The position numbers were made by a program, and so were the translations under genes. A stretch of DNA of 64,000 bases from Pseudotabrizicola formosa (GTDB lineage: Bacteria; Pseudomonadota; Alphaproteobacteria; Rhodobacterales; Rhodobacteraceae), in the NCBI RefSeq assembly GCF_002900965.1, contig NZ_PJOM01000007.1, positions 1-64,000 on the forward strand, written 5' to 3'. The number at the start of each line of letters is the position of its first letter. The first letter of the stretch is position 1. Shown here in pieces: positions 51,816-61,410 of the stretch. The notes beneath the pieces are model-generated. The model did not search any database. It had not been told where the DNA came from and was given only the letters and a program-made list of their open reading frames with translations.

Positions 51816-53099
51816 ATGTGGCTCGAAATCCTTCTCGTCTTTACCCTGACACTTGTGAATGGCGTGCTGGCCATGTCCGAACTGGCCATCGTCTCATCCC
51901 GCACGGCGCGGTTGAAGGTGATGGCCGACAATGGCAGCCGGGGGGCTGTCACCGCCATGCGGCTGGCGGCTGACCCTGGGAGGTTCCTGTCCAGCGTACA
52001 GATCGGCATTACGCTGGTGGGTGTGTTGTCGGGGGCGTTTTCGGGGGCGACGTTGGGTGTGCGTCTGGCAGGAAGCCTTACTGACCTTGGCATGAGCCCG
52101 GCGCTGGCGCAGACGCTTGGCGTCGGCGGCGTGGTCGTCGCCATCACTTATCTATCGCTGATCTTTGGCGAACTGGTCCCAAAGCAGATCGCCCTGCGCG
52201 CGCCCGAAGCCGCCGCTGTGCGGATCGCGCCGCTTTTGAACCTGATCGCCATCGTGGCGGCCCCGATTGTCTGGGTGCTGAACGGCTCGGGCAAGATGGT
52301 GCTGACACTCCTTGGCCAGTCGGGCGACGCGGACCGCAACATGACCGACGAAGAGGTGAAGATGGTTCTGGCCGAAGCGCACTCCTCTGGCGTGATGGAC
52401 AAGGCCGAGACCGACATGATCGCCGGGGTGATGCGCATTGCAGACCGCACGGCCAAAGGCCTTATGGTCCCGCGCCACGAGGTCGAGACGGTCGAGGCAA
52501 CCGACAGCCCCGCAGCCGTCATTCGCAAGTTTCGCGACACCGGCCATTCGCGGCTTTTGGTGCGCGAAGGTGATGCCGACAATATCATCGGCGTGCTGAA
52601 ATCGCGGGACTTTCTGGATGTCGGGAAATCGGGCGTCCCGCATGATCTGCGCGGCCTGTTGATCGAAACTCCGGTGGTGCGCGACGGAATGAACGCGCTT
52701 GACGTGCTGGAAACCCTGCGCAAGGCCCCGGCGCATATGGTGTTGGTCTATGACGAATACGGCCATTTCGAAGGCATCATCACCCCGATGGACGTGCTTC
52801 AGGCCATCGCAGGCGATTTTGTCGAGGGGGAGGAAACCGAGGCCAAGATCGCGATACGCGAGGATGGCAGTCTGCTTGTCGCCGGTTGGATGCCTGCGGA
52901 TGAATTCTCCGAGCGCGTCGGCATCACACTGGACGAGGACCGCGATTACGAGACCGTCGCGGGTCTGGTGATCGAGAAAATGGGCAGCCTGCCAAAACTA
53001 GGCGAGCATGTCGAAGTGTCCGGCTGGAGGATCGAGGTGGTCGACCTTGACGGTCGCCGGATCGATAAACTGCTGGTCGAAAAGATCACCGATCGCTGA
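51816..53099 (+). CDS. CNNM/CorC-family (hemolysin-like) transporter with CBS domains
   Basis: The 427-residue protein has an N-terminal DUF21/CNNM membrane domain (LEILLVFTLTLVNGVLAMSE, VGVLSGAFSGATLGVRLAGS), a paired CBS module (GLMVPRHEVETVEATDSPAA, HMVLVYDEYGHFEGIITPMD) and a C-terminal CorC_HlyC domain (YETVAGLVIEKMGSLPKLGE). Members are implicated in Mg2+/Co2+ homeostasis. The ATG at 51816 is the start consistent with the family; the longer frame overlaps exoD. It is convergent with tctA, with a hairpin between. Confidence 0.92.
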   Translation: MWLEILLVFTLTLVNGVLAMSELAIVSSRTARLKVMADNGSRGAVTAMRLAADPGRFLSSVQIGITLVGVLSGAFSGATLGVRLAGSLTDLGMSPALAQTLGVGGVVVAITYLSLIFGELVPKQIALRAPEAAAVRIAPLLNLIAIVAAPIVWVLNGSGKMVLTLLGQSGDADRNMTDEEVKMVLAEAHSSGVMDKAETDMIAGVMRIADRTAKGLMVPRHEVETVEATDSPAAVIRKFRDTGHSRLLVREGDADNIIGVLKSRDFLDVGKSGVPHDLRGLLIETPVVRDGMNALDVLETLRKAPAHMVLVYDEYGHFEGIITPMDVLQAIAGDFVEGEETEAKIAIREDGSLLVAGWMPADEFSERVGITLDEDRDYETVAGLVIEKMGSLPKLGEHVEVSGWRIEVVDLDGRRIDKLLVEKITDR

Positions 53100-53175
53100 G
53101 GACACCCCGACAGCGCCAAAATCCGGTGCGCGCTCGCCTCAGTCCCGACGTTTTGCGCCGCCGGTATCTGGCGTC

Positions 53176-53202
53176 GGAGCAGGGCCGCAGTGGCCCTGCT
53201 CC
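53176..53202. terminator. Perfect 11-bp hairpin between convergent genes
   Basis: GGAGCAGGGCC (53176-53186) pairs perfectly with GGCCCTGCTCC (53192-53202) around GCAGT. It lies between the stops of the CNNM gene and tctA, so it can act on both transcripts, although neither side has a T tract. Confidence 0.55.
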
Positions 53203-53310
53203 GCAATCGGTCTGGTCAGATGCTCCTGGCACGCGGCAAGGTGCTGCGCACACAAGGGCGGCAAAACCGATTTACGGAAGATGCCCCTTGAGCGCGCAAG
53301 ATCCGGCTGC

Positions 53311-54828
53311 TCAGTCTTCGTCGCCTGCGATCTGCGCCAGAACGGCACCTTTGCCGCGCCAGCGCAGCAATGGCGGCACCACCAGAGCCAGCAGCGCCAC
53401 ACCGAAAAGCGCTGCGGCAAGGGGCGTGCTGACAAGCGTCGTCCAGTCACCCTGTGCAATCGACAAGGCGCGGCGCAACTGTTGCTCTGCCATCGGCCCG
53501 AGGATCAGACCGACAATCACCGGCGCAATCGGATAGCCGTAAAGTCGCATCAGATATCCCAATACGCCAAAAAGCATCAGCATGAACAATTCCACTGGCG
53601 AGGGATTCAGGCCGATCGTGCCCAGAGTCGCAAACAACAGAATGCCCGCATAAAGCCAGGGGCGCGGAATGGTGAGCAACTTCACCCAAAACCTGATCAG
53701 CGGCAGGTTCAGCACCAGAAGCATGATATTGGCGATCAGAAGGCTGGCAATCAGACCCCAGACAAGTTGTGGCGATGTGGCAAACAGCAGGGGACCCGGT
53801 TGCAGACCGAATTGCTGAAACCCTGCCAGCATGATCGCGGCCGTTGCCGTTGTGGGCAGGCCCAGTGTCAGCAAAGGCACCAATGTACCGGCGGCGGCGG
53901 CATTGTTCGCGGCCTCCGGGCCTGCAACGCCTTCGATAGCACCATGGCCAAATTCCTCAGGGTGTTTTGCACAACGCTTCTCAGTCCCATAGGACAGGAA
54001 GCTGGCAATGTCCGCCCCGCCGGCAGGCATGGCACCGATCGGAAAGCCAATCGCTGTGCCACGGAGCCAAGGCTTCCATGACCTTGACCAATCGGCGCGG
54101 GTCATGGCGACAGAGCCTTTGATCGCATGCACTTTTTCTTGCATCGCAGGCCCTTGGGCCGCCACGAACAAGGCTTCGCCAAGCGCGAACATGGCAACGG
54201 CGAGCGTGGTCACCTCGATCCCGTCCAGCAGCTGCGGCACACCGAATGACAGCCGGGCCTGCCCGGTCAGCCCGTCGATCCCGACAATGGCAAGGGCAAG
54301 ACCAACGAACAGCGATGTCAGCCCCTTCATGGTGCTTTCGCCAAAGGCCGCCGAAACGGTGACGAAGGCAAGGACCATCAGCGCAAAATATTCCCGCGGG
54401 CCGAAGACCAGCGCCAGTTTCACGATATGCGGGGCCAAAAAGGCCAATGCCAGCGTGGCCAGCAGCCCCGCCACGAAAGACCCGATAGCAGCGGTGGCAA
54501 GCGCAGGTCCGCCCCGTCCGGCGCGGGCCATCTTGTTGCCCTCCAGCGCGGTAACGATGGATGCGCTTTCGCCCGGCGTGTTGAGCAGGATCGACGTGGT
54601 CGATCCCCCATACATTCCGCCGTAATAAATGCCCGCAAACATGATCAGGGACCCCGCAGGATCAAGCCCGTAGGTGACGGGCAGCAGCAGCGCTACGGTC
54701 AGTGCCGGCCCAATGCCGGGCAAGACGCCGACAGCGGTCCCAAGAGTGACGCCGATCAGCGCGTAAAGCAGGATCATCGGGTCAAGCGCGGTGGCAAAAC
54801 CCTGCATCAGGAAATCAAACGTGCTCAT
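53311..54828 (-). CDS. tctA: Tripartite tricarboxylate transporter large membrane subunit
   Basis: The 505-residue protein has the TctA signatures [60 protein letters not shown] and [20 protein letters not shown], with about 10-12 membrane helices. TctA with TctB forms a cation-driven importer for citrate-like acids captured by TctC. It begins one base after the tctB stop. It is the last gene of tctCBA. Confidence 0.96.
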   Translation of the reverse strand: MSTFDFLMQGFATALDPMILLYALIGVTLGTAVGVLPGIGPALTVALLLPVTYGLDPAGSLIMFAGIYYGGMYGGSTTSILLNTPGESASIVTALEGNKMARAGRGGPALATAAIGSFVAGLLATLALAFLAPHIVKLALVFGPREYFALMVLAFVTVSAAFGESTMKGLTSLFVGLALAIVGIDGLTGQARLSFGVPQLLDGIEVTTLAVAMFALGEALFVAAQGPAMQEKVHAIKGSVAMTRADWSRSWKPWLRGTAIGFPIGAMPAGGADIASFLSYGTEKRCAKHPEEFGHGAIEGVAGPEAANNAAAAGTLVPLLTLGLPTTATAAIMLAGFQQFGLQPGPLLFATSPQLVWGLIASLLIANIMLLVLNLPLIRFWVKLLTIPRPWLYAGILLFATLGTIGLNPSPVELFMLMLFGVLGYLMRLYGYPIAPVIVGLILGPMAEQQLRRALSIAQGDWTTLVSTPLAAALFGVALLALVVPPLLRWRGKGAVLAQIAGDED

Positions 54829-54829
54829 A

Positions 54830-55321
54830 TCAGCTCCCGAAGATCAGGGTTTCGAGGAAACCCGCTGGCAGGTTCAGCTTCAGCAGCTGGTCGAAGACGC
54901 CATAGATCGCCAGGGCAAAGCCAATTCCGACCGGCAGGCTGAGCGCAAAATTGCGCCGACCAAAGGCTGCGGCGGTACAGGCGAAGAGCAGCCCCGAAGC
55001 GATGGAAAAGCCCAGCGGATGCAGCAGGATCATCTGCAGGGCCAGACCCCCGATGATGAACAGCACAGGCACCGGCTGCTGGCGCGGAAACCGCGTCCCG
55101 CCGTGGCGCAACCCCTTCCAGACATGGGTCAGCGCCAGAAGCCAGAGACAGCCGCCGATAAAAACCGGCACGTCACCCGAGCCGATGCCCGCATATCCGC
55201 CCTTGTCGGGGATGATCATGCCTTGCCAGATCAGCAGGCTGCCCAGGCCCGCCAGCAGGGCCGCGATGATGAACGCCGCCCCGTCGGGGCGGCGTTCGAA
55301 TGCGATATCAGATCCGTTCAT
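54830..55321 (-). CDS. tctB: Tripartite tricarboxylate transporter small membrane subunit
   Basis: The 163-residue protein has four hydrophobic segments ([55 protein letters not shown] and [20 protein letters not shown]), as in TctB proteins, which pair with TctA. Its ATG overlaps the tctC stop (ATGA). Confidence 0.92.
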   Translation of the reverse strand: MNGSDIAFERRPDGAAFIIAALLAGLGSLLIWQGMIIPDKGGYAGIGSGDVPVFIGGCLWLLALTHVWKGLRHGGTRFPRQQPVPVLFIIGGLALQMILLHPLGFSIASGLLFACTAAAFGRRNFALSLPVGIGFALAIYGVFDQLLKLNLPAGFLETLIFGS

Positions 55322-56262
55322 TGAACCAGACCGATGTCGGTCAGGATCGCGGTGGTGGCTTCGATGTCCTCGGCCAGTTGCGCGTCAAACTCCGGGCCGG
55401 ACAGGTAGGTGTCAGCCCAGCCCTTGGTCTCCAGCATGGCCTTCCAACCGGCCGACGTTGCCAGCTTGTCAATGTCGGCGGTCACGGCGGCCTTCTGTTC
55501 ATCCGACAGGCCCGGTGCGGCAGCGACCATGCGCCAGTTCTGTACGTTCACATCATAGCCCGACTCCATAAGGGTCGGTGCATCCGTTCCCACCCATCTT
55601 TCCTCGGTTGAAACGGCCAGCATCCTCAGGGTTCCGGCCTCGACCTGCGGCAGGAATTCACCCACCCCGGAAATGCCCACCGTCACCTGGTTGCCCAGTA
55701 TGGCTGCCAGTGCCTCGCCACCGCCCGAGAAGGCGATATAGTTGATGCTGGTCGGATCAACGCCTGCCGCTTTGGCCAGCAGGCCCACGGTGATGTGATC
55801 CACGCCACCCGCGGAACCGCCCGCCCAGGATACCGCGCCCGGATCAGCCTTCATCATCTCGACCAGTTCGGTGATGTTCTGGATCGGCGACGAGGCCGAC
55901 ACCGCGATCCCGACCGCTTCGCCGGTCAGACGGGCAATCGGGGTGACATCGGCCAGCGACACGGGCGAGTCATTTGTCAGGATCGCCCCGACCATGACAT
56001 ACCCCCCGACGATCAGCTGGCTTGCATCGCCCGCAGCGGATGACGCAAACTGCGCCAGACCCACGGTGCCACCGGCGCCGGGGACGTTCTGCACCTGCAC
56101 TGAACCAGAGATGCCCTCGGCCTGCATGACTTCCTGCATGGCGCGCGCCGTGCCATCCCAACCGCCACCGGGGGCCGCCGGGGCGATGATGACATAATCT
56201 TCTGCAAAAGCCGGCATGGCCAAAGCTGCCGCAAAAGAAACGCTCAGAAGCGTGTGTTTCAT
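55318..56262 (-). CDS. tctC: Tripartite tricarboxylate transporter substrate-binding protein
   Basis: The 314-residue protein starts with a signal peptide (MKHTLLSVSFAAALAMPAFA) and has the TctC features PAAPGGGWDGTARAMQEVMQ, NVPGAGGTVGLAQF, GAVSWAGGSAGGVDHI and LRMLAVSTEERWVG. GGGAGGAGAATATT precedes the ATG at 56262; an upstream frame extension is not coding. It captures a carboxylate in the periplasm for TctAB and is probably induced by TctDE. Confidence 0.95.
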   Translation of the reverse strand: MKHTLLSVSFAAALAMPAFAEDYVIIAPAAPGGGWDGTARAMQEVMQAEGISGSVQVQNVPGAGGTVGLAQFASSAAGDASQLIVGGYVMVGAILTNDSPVSLADVTPIARLTGEAVGIAVSASSPIQNITELVEMMKADPGAVSWAGGSAGGVDHITVGLLAKAAGVDPTSINYIAFSGGGEALAAILGNQVTVGISGVGEFLPQVEAGTLRMLAVSTEERWVGTDAPTLMESGYDVNVQNWRMVAAAPGLSDEQKAAVTADIDKLATSAGWKAMLETKGWADTYLSGPEFDAQLAEDIEATTAILTDIGLVQ

Positions 56263-56308
56263 AATATTCTCCTCCCAAAGCACGTTTTTCGTGCCAATTG
56301 CCCTCAGG

Positions 56309-56326
56309 TGGCACCTCCTCGTGCCA
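56309..56326. promoter_or_regulatory. Inverted repeat upstream of tctC
   Basis: TGGCAC (56309-56314) and GTGCCA (56321-56326) flank CTCCTC about 50 bases before tctC; GCACG-TTTTT-CGTGC lies closer to the gene (56279-56293). These are candidate sites for TctD, inferred from position only. Confidence 0.4.
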
Positions 56327-56374
56327 GCCCTGGCGCAGATCTCAGCACAAATTCCTGTCAAAAAGCTGACAAAC

Positions 56375-57436
56375 CTATTCCAGGGCCAATGCCTTTTGCC
56401 AACGGCGCAAAAACAGCTGTCGCTTGGCCTGATCCAGATAGGCCAGAACTCCGGGACTGACGGGAATGGGCCGCAGCTGATCGCCCCAAGCACGCTGCAT
56501 CGCAACGCCGCTGCCCTCTCCCACGACCTCCGGACTGACCGAGGGCAGCCGCAGCTTTTCGGACAGCAGGGTCTGGCCTTCCACGCTCATGAGAAAGGCC
56601 AGAAAGGCGCGGCCAAGATCCGGCCTTGCCGCGGCCCGCGGCACCATGGCGATGCGCGACACAACCACGGTATAGTCGCGCAGCAAGACAAAGCCGATGT
56701 CGGGCATCAACCGGGCCTGTTCGGCAGCGTAAGACCCAAGGATGTTGTACCCCAGCACAAGGCGGCCGTCAGCAACCAGGTCGAGAATGCCTTGCGAGGT
56801 TGAAAAGGTCTGAAGCCCGGCCCTGCTCATCGCCCGCAGCAAAGACCAGATATCGGGAAAATGCTCGGCATCACGGGCGATGAACAGGTAGCCCACGGCC
56901 GAGCTTTCGATGTCATAGGTGCCGATCCGTCGCGTCAGGCTGTCGGGTGCCTTTGCCAGCCAATCCAGCAATTCCAGCCGCGACCGGGGCGGGCCGTCCG
57001 GAAAGCTGGGTATGTGATAGGCAAGCACGGCCGGTTCAAACGTCAGCGCAAAGGCGGTGTCCTGCCACTTGGTCCAAGCTGGCCAATTGGTGGCACTCTC
57101 CACCTCGACCTGTTGCCCATAACCGTCATTGGCCAGCTTCAGCTGCAGATCCATTGCAGAGGAAAAGACAAAATCCGCCGATGCCAGCCCCGCATCCGTT
57201 TCGGCAATCACACGGGCCGCAATATCACTGGCCAGAAGGTCTTCATAGCGCACCGCGACATCTGGACGGGTCGCCTGAAAGGCCGTGATGAGGATCGAAG
57301 CGACGCGGTTGTCGAGCGTCGAATAAATCACCAGGTCCTGCGGGCTGTCACCGCGCGCAGGGTAATGGGTGACCTCTGCCATTGCCTGGCTTGCCAGCGT
57401 GGCCACAGCGAAAAGGGGTACAAATGACAGGCGCAT
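56375..57436 (-). CDS. Periplasmic binding/sensor-like protein linked to TctDE
   Basis: The 353-residue protein has a signal peptide (MRLSFVPLFAVATLASQAMA) and a type II periplasmic-binding fold of the iron/polyamine-like SBP superfamily (DLVIYSTLDNRVASILITAF, DFVFSSAMDLQLKLANDGYG, LVLGYNILGSYAAEQARLMP, FLAFLMSVEGQTLLSE). It is divergent from tctD and upstream of tctC on the same strand. Such proteins often act as periplasmic partners that present a ligand to a TctE-type kinase. No iron-transport genes are nearby, so a sensory role is more likely than transport. Confidence 0.8.
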   Translation of the reverse strand: MRLSFVPLFAVATLASQAMAEVTHYPARGDSPQDLVIYSTLDNRVASILITAFQATRPDVAVRYEDLLASDIAARVIAETDAGLASADFVFSSAMDLQLKLANDGYGQQVEVESATNWPAWTKWQDTAFALTFEPAVLAYHIPSFPDGPPRSRLELLDWLAKAPDSLTRRIGTYDIESSAVGYLFIARDAEHFPDIWSLLRAMSRAGLQTFSTSQGILDLVADGRLVLGYNILGSYAAEQARLMPDIGFVLLRDYTVVVSRIAMVPRAAARPDLGRAFLAFLMSVEGQTLLSEKLRLPSVSPEVVGEGSGVAMQRAWGDQLRPIPVSPGVLAYLDQAKRQLFLRRWQKALALE

Positions 57437-57511
57437 GCTGCAAATCCTGCCCCAGAAACAGGCGGTTCACAACAGCGCAGCGAGCGCCTAATCTGGGGTG
57501 ACGGGGGCTTC

Positions 57512-58189
57512 ATGCGTTTGCTGTTGGTTGAAGACGATCTGCCACTTGCCGAGGCGCTGGTGTCGCTTCTGGTCTCGTCCGGGTATGCCGTAGACTGTGT
57601 GCATGACGGTGAGTCGGCCAGGGCCCTGGTTGCCGCAGAGACCTTTGACCTGATGATCCTTGATCTGAACTTGCCGGAGCTTGACGGGCTGTCGGTGCTG
57701 CGGGCCATGCGGGCCCAAGGCAACCGGGCAGCCGTCATGATCCTGACCGCGCGCGGCACCGCCGAAGACCGGGTCCGCGGCCTTGATCTGGGGGCAGATG
57801 ATTACATGGCCAAACCCTTTGATGTGCGCGAGTTCGAGGCGCGGGTGCGGTCTTTGCTGCGCCGTCAGGCGGGGTTGCGGTCGTCGACGCTGAGTCTTGG
57901 TCCCTTGTCGCTGGATCTGACCAGCCGGCAATTCCTTGCCCATGGCCAGATCATCGATCTGCCGCCGCGCGAGCGCGCAATTCTTGAACTTCTGGTCACC
58001 CGTGCGGGCAAGGTTGTGGCAAAAGAGGCAATCGTGCAATCGGTCACCTCGCTGGAGGATATCTTGTCCGACAATGCAATCGAGCAATATATCTCGCGCC
58101 TGCGCCGTCGTCTGCATCCGCTTGGGCTTGTCTTGCGGACGATCCGCGGCATTGGGTATCTGCTCGAAAAACCAAGCGAATTGGCATGA
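57512..58189 (+). CDS. tctD: Two-component response regulator TctD (OmpR family)
   Basis: The 225-residue protein has a receiver domain (MRLLLVEDDLPLAEALVSLL, phospho-acceptor Asp in LMILDLNLPELDG, MILTARG, DDYMAKPFD) and an OmpR winged helix (LPPRERAILELLVTRAGKVV, LRRRLHPLGLVLRTIRGIGY). It would activate tctCBA when its kinase senses a tricarboxylate. It overlaps tctE as ATGA. Confidence 0.95.
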   Translation: MRLLLVEDDLPLAEALVSLLVSSGYAVDCVHDGESARALVAAETFDLMILDLNLPELDGLSVLRAMRAQGNRAAVMILTARGTAEDRVRGLDLGADDYMAKPFDVREFEARVRSLLRRQAGLRSSTLSLGPLSLDLTSRQFLAHGQIIDLPPRERAILELLVTRAGKVVAKEAIVQSVTSLEDILSDNAIEQYISRLRRRLHPLGLVLRTIRGIGYLLEKPSELA

Positions 58190-59580
58190 GGCTCTATTCG
58201 CTTCGCCGCCGGCTTCTGCTTTGGCTCTTGTTGGCGACGCTGGCACTGGGGCTGATCGCCCTGATGGACACCTGGCGCGAGGCCTTGCGGACGGCGCAAA
58301 GCGTGTCAGACCGGGTGCTGGTGGGCTCGGCGCTTGCGATTGCCGAACGGGTGACATTGGATGAGGCCGGGGGGCTTGAGGTAGACATTCCGTTTTCCTC
58401 GCTCGAGATGCTGACATCGACCGCACAGGACAAGGTGTTCTACCGCGTGGACGGTCCCGTCGGCCACTTTTTGACAGGCTACAAAGACCTTGTCGTGGTT
58501 GAGGCCCCCGTTGGCGGGGTGGGGTTTGCAGACGGGTTTTACGGCGATGTGGGCATCCGCAGCGCAACCCTGATGCGCGAGGTTTCAACCGGCGCGGCTT
58601 CAATTCCCTTTTCGGTGACTGTGGCGGAATCGACTCTTGCCCGTTCGGCACTGGCGCAGGCCATTCTGGTCCGGTCTGCCCTGCGGCTCGCCGTGCTGAT
58701 GCTGGGGGTTGCCATCCTTGTCTGGGTTGCGGTCACCGTCGCCTTGCGCCCGTTGACCCGGCTTGGCGATGCGATCGCCGAACGTTCGCCGGGAGATCTG
58801 CGGCCCATCACTGCAAACACACCCGAAGAGGTCGAACCCTTGGTGGTCGCGATCAACCTGTTCATGGACCGGTTGCAGACCGCGCTGGACGCCCTGCGCA
58901 ACTTTACCGGCAATGCCAGTCACCAGCTGCGCACGCCTCTGGCCGTCGTGCGCACCCAACTCGCCCTGATTGACCGCAGCATCGTGCCGGATGAAGCCGC
59001 TGCCGCCAGCGGCAAGGCCACATCGGCACTGGAACGGGCAGAGCGCGTGTTGTCCCACCTTCTGGTTCTGGCCCGAGTCGATGCCAGCGCCGGGGCGGCG
59101 ACCTTGGCCCCGGTGGACCTTGTTGGCATTGCCAAGGAGGTGGTGTCTGAATTGGTGCCGGGCGCGCTTTCCCAAGGCATCGATCTTGGGTTTGAAGGGC
59201 CCGATACAGCCAGAGTGGCAGCCGACCCGATCCTGTTGGCGGAACTGCTGCGCAATCTTGTCTCGAACGCGATCACTTATGCCGGGCGCGATGCTGTGGT
59301 GACAGTGCGGGTGCAGGCGATGCCCGACCGAATTATTCTCGAAGTCGAGGACAATGGCCCCGGCCTTTCACAAGACCTGATGGCCGCATTCGTCCAGTCC
59401 AGACGGGGCGTGTCACGGCCATTGCCGCATCTGGACTTTGGACCAGTCAATGGCATGGGGCTTGGTCTGGCCGTGGCGGTCGAGATCTCCGAATTGTTCG
59501 GGGGCAGACTTCACTTGACCAAGGCCCGGTCAGAGACCGGTCTGCTTGCATCGATTGCGTTCGCGCCGGTTGATATATGA
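58186..59580 (+). CDS. tctE: Sensor histidine kinase TctE
   Basis: The 464-residue protein has an N-terminal membrane helix (LLLWLLLATLALGLIALMDT), a ~130-residue periplasmic sensor domain typical of TctE, a second helix near residue 175, then HAMP, the dimerisation helix with the phospho-His in NASHQLRTPLAVVRTQ, and the ATPase domain (LLRNLVSNAITYAGRD, LEVEDNGPGLS, GMGLGLAVAVEISELFGG). A short CCCCAG-GTCT-CTGGGG hairpin follows the stop (59586-59601). Confidence 0.95.
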   Translation: MRLYSLRRRLLLWLLLATLALGLIALMDTWREALRTAQSVSDRVLVGSALAIAERVTLDEAGGLEVDIPFSSLEMLTSTAQDKVFYRVDGPVGHFLTGYKDLVVVEAPVGGVGFADGFYGDVGIRSATLMREVSTGAASIPFSVTVAESTLARSALAQAILVRSALRLAVLMLGVAILVWVAVTVALRPLTRLGDAIAERSPGDLRPITANTPEEVEPLVVAINLFMDRLQTALDALRNFTGNASHQLRTPLAVVRTQLALIDRSIVPDEAAAASGKATSALERAERVLSHLLVLARVDASAGAATLAPVDLVGIAKEVVSELVPGALSQGIDLGFEGPDTARVAADPILLAELLRNLVSNAITYAGRDAVVTVRVQAMPDRIILEVEDNGPGLSQDLMAAFVQSRRGVSRPLPHLDFGPVNGMGLGLAVAVEISELFGGRLHLTKARSETGLLASIAFAPVDI

Positions 59581-59748
59581 TCGCGCCCCAGGTCTCTGGG
59601 GTGCCGAACGCATCGAAACGTGCCCTATGATCTTTACCCGCACCGAGCCTTGGATCAGCCGGGTGCAAGTCAGCTGTCGGCCGTCCGGCCCGCGCCTGAC
59701 TTGCCATGACCGATGCGCCGCAAGACAGGCCGCATCACGGCGCAACCA

Positions 59749-59841
59749 CTATCCGTTCACGAGAATGGCAAAGCCGAGCGCCATACCGAGGGCAAAGACC
59801 ACAACGGCGGCAGCAAGAACACGGGCGTAGGTTTTTCGCAT
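59749..59841 (-). CDS. 30-residue membrane peptide downstream of the ferric-reductase-like gene
   Basis: A tiny ORF (MRKTYARVLAAAVVVFALGM and ten more residues ending VNG) begins four bases after the ferric-reductase stop on the same strand (TAA-CCTG-ATG), so translational coupling is plausible. It is basic at the start and then one hydrophobic helix. It is too short for automatic callers. Coding is inferred from its clean membrane pattern and spacing; no family is recognised. The rest of the gap to tctE (59602-59748) shows no other gene. Confidence 0.45.
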   Translation of the reverse strand: MRKTYARVLAAAVVVFALGMALGFAILVNG

Positions 59842-59845
59842 CAGG

Positions 59846-61231
59846 TTACACCAGATCAAAGACTTCAAGGTCGATCTGCCGTGCGTGCACCCCCATGCCA
59901 AGCAGGGCGGCGATCACGGCATCGGTCATCGGTGCCGGGCCGCACAGCATATGTGGCCAGTCGCGTGTTGCCGCGGGCAGGTGGCGGCGCAACAGCGCTT
60001 CATCGATACGGCCAGATTCGCCCTGCCAGTCTTCGGGTGGCGTTTCAGGCACATGCACCACGGTCAGGTCAATGTCCCGCGCCATCCGCTCCAATTCTTC
60101 ACGGAACGGCGCGTCCTCCAAAGTGGCATTGGCATAGATCAATATGACGGGGCGCGCATCTTTACGCGATTGCATGGCGTGCAGGTTGGCGATCACCGGC
60201 GTGATGCCAACACCACCTGCGATCATGACAAAGCCATCTGCCGCGCCTTCACGGTCTATGGAAAAGGTTCCGAACGGGCCATCCACATAGGCGATTGTGC
60301 CCGGCTGCGTCTGAGTCAAACGTTGAGAATCGTCTCCCAGAGGTTTGATGGAAAAGGATATCTCAGGGCCACGGTCCGGAGCGGTCGAGATGGTAAAAGG
60401 GTGTTCTTTCATGGACCACGGTGAATGTCCGACCGAGAGCCAGGCAAACTGTCCCGGGCGCCACGCTGTCAGCGCCTGGCCCTCCGGGCGCAGGGTCAGC
60501 GTGTGGACCCCGCCGCGTTCAGCCACGTTTGACACCACGCGCCACGGATTGGCACGTTGCCGCATCGGACGCAGCACCCGGGACCAGAGGATAAAGCCAA
60601 CCCAGACCAGAGTCGCGCCCAGCCAGAGGGCGCGGACATCCTGCATCGCACTGTACTTGCCAACACCCAGCACATGCGCCACCGCCGCTGCAAAGCCGGT
60701 GACAGCCAGCAGCACATGCATGACCCGCCACCAGTGGTAGTCCAGCTTCAGGCGCTTTCGGAGCTCTGACGTCACAATCAAGGCCACGAAGCACAGCAGT
60801 GCAACGCGCCCCGACGTCAGCTCCCAGCGGGCTGTCAGCGGGTTCAACTCTCCGAGCGCGGGCTGGTAGAAGATATAAAGCACGCCGAAATGCACCAGCA
60901 TAAGCGCCACGGTGCCCCAGCTGACAAGGCGATGAAAAACATAGACGATATCTGCGCCAAACGGATTGGTCAGCAGTTTGATCCGCCCCGTCAGCGCGAA
61001 TTGCATGGCGATGAGGGACAGCGCGGCGAAGCCACAGCCCATCGAGAAATCCCACAGGACAGAGGTGGGCGGCGGGCGAAAATCGCCGCCGAGGAGCACG
61101 ATGAACGGCAGCGCGATCAGGCCAAAGCCCACGAAAAGCCAAAAAGCGACGCGCAAGGCAACGAATGCAGGCCTGTCGGCCAGTCGGATGAATTGCTCCG
61201 GTGGGGAGGCGTGGGGGGATGGTCGGTCCAT
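59846..61231 (-). CDS. Ferric reductase-like transmembrane flavoprotein
   Basis: The 461-residue protein has about six membrane helices with a ferric-reductase domain (FHRLVSWGTVALMLVHFGVL, LDYHWWRVMHVLLAVTGFAA, giving haem-ligand His pairs). An FAD domain (WRPGQFAWLSVGHSPWSMKE then HPFTIST) and an NAD-binding domain (VMIAGGVGITPVIANLHAMQ, MLCGPAPMTDAVI) follow. It should move electrons from NAD(P)H across the membrane via FAD and haem to an external acceptor. The ATG at 61231 is preferred to a GTG at 61243. It is followed by a tiny membrane ORF. Confidence 0.88.
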   Translation of the reverse strand: MDRPSPHASPPEQFIRLADRPAFVALRVAFWLFVGFGLIALPFIVLLGGDFRPPPTSVLWDFSMGCGFAALSLIAMQFALTGRIKLLTNPFGADIVYVFHRLVSWGTVALMLVHFGVLYIFYQPALGELNPLTARWELTSGRVALLCFVALIVTSELRKRLKLDYHWWRVMHVLLAVTGFAAAVAHVLGVGKYSAMQDVRALWLGATLVWVGFILWSRVLRPMRQRANPWRVVSNVAERGGVHTLTLRPEGQALTAWRPGQFAWLSVGHSPWSMKEHPFTISTAPDRGPEISFSIKPLGDDSQRLTQTQPGTIAYVDGPFGTFSIDREGAADGFVMIAGGVGITPVIANLHAMQSRKDARPVILIYANATLEDAPFREELERMARDIDLTVVHVPETPPEDWQGESGRIDEALLRRHLPAATRDWPHMLCGPAPMTDAVIAALLGMGVHARQIDLEVFDLV

Positions 61232-61410
61232 CGCTAAGAACACCGAAAGAGAACAAACGGTTCCCTGCGACCGGGGTCAGGGCAGCGCGTGAGGCTGATC
61301 ATGGCTTGCACCTTTCGCGCAGTCAAACACACGGATGACCGCTGCCCTCGCCGTCGCAGCAGTGCAAGAAATTGTAGGGCCAGACTTTCCTGATCGGTCC
61401 CACGACGGCC

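Noticed and set aside
61239-61264. GGAAC and GTT upstream of the ferric-reductase-like gene
   Set aside because: The spacing is 18 bases to GTT with a mismatched -10, and transcription would start almost on the ATG; not a credible EcfG promoter.
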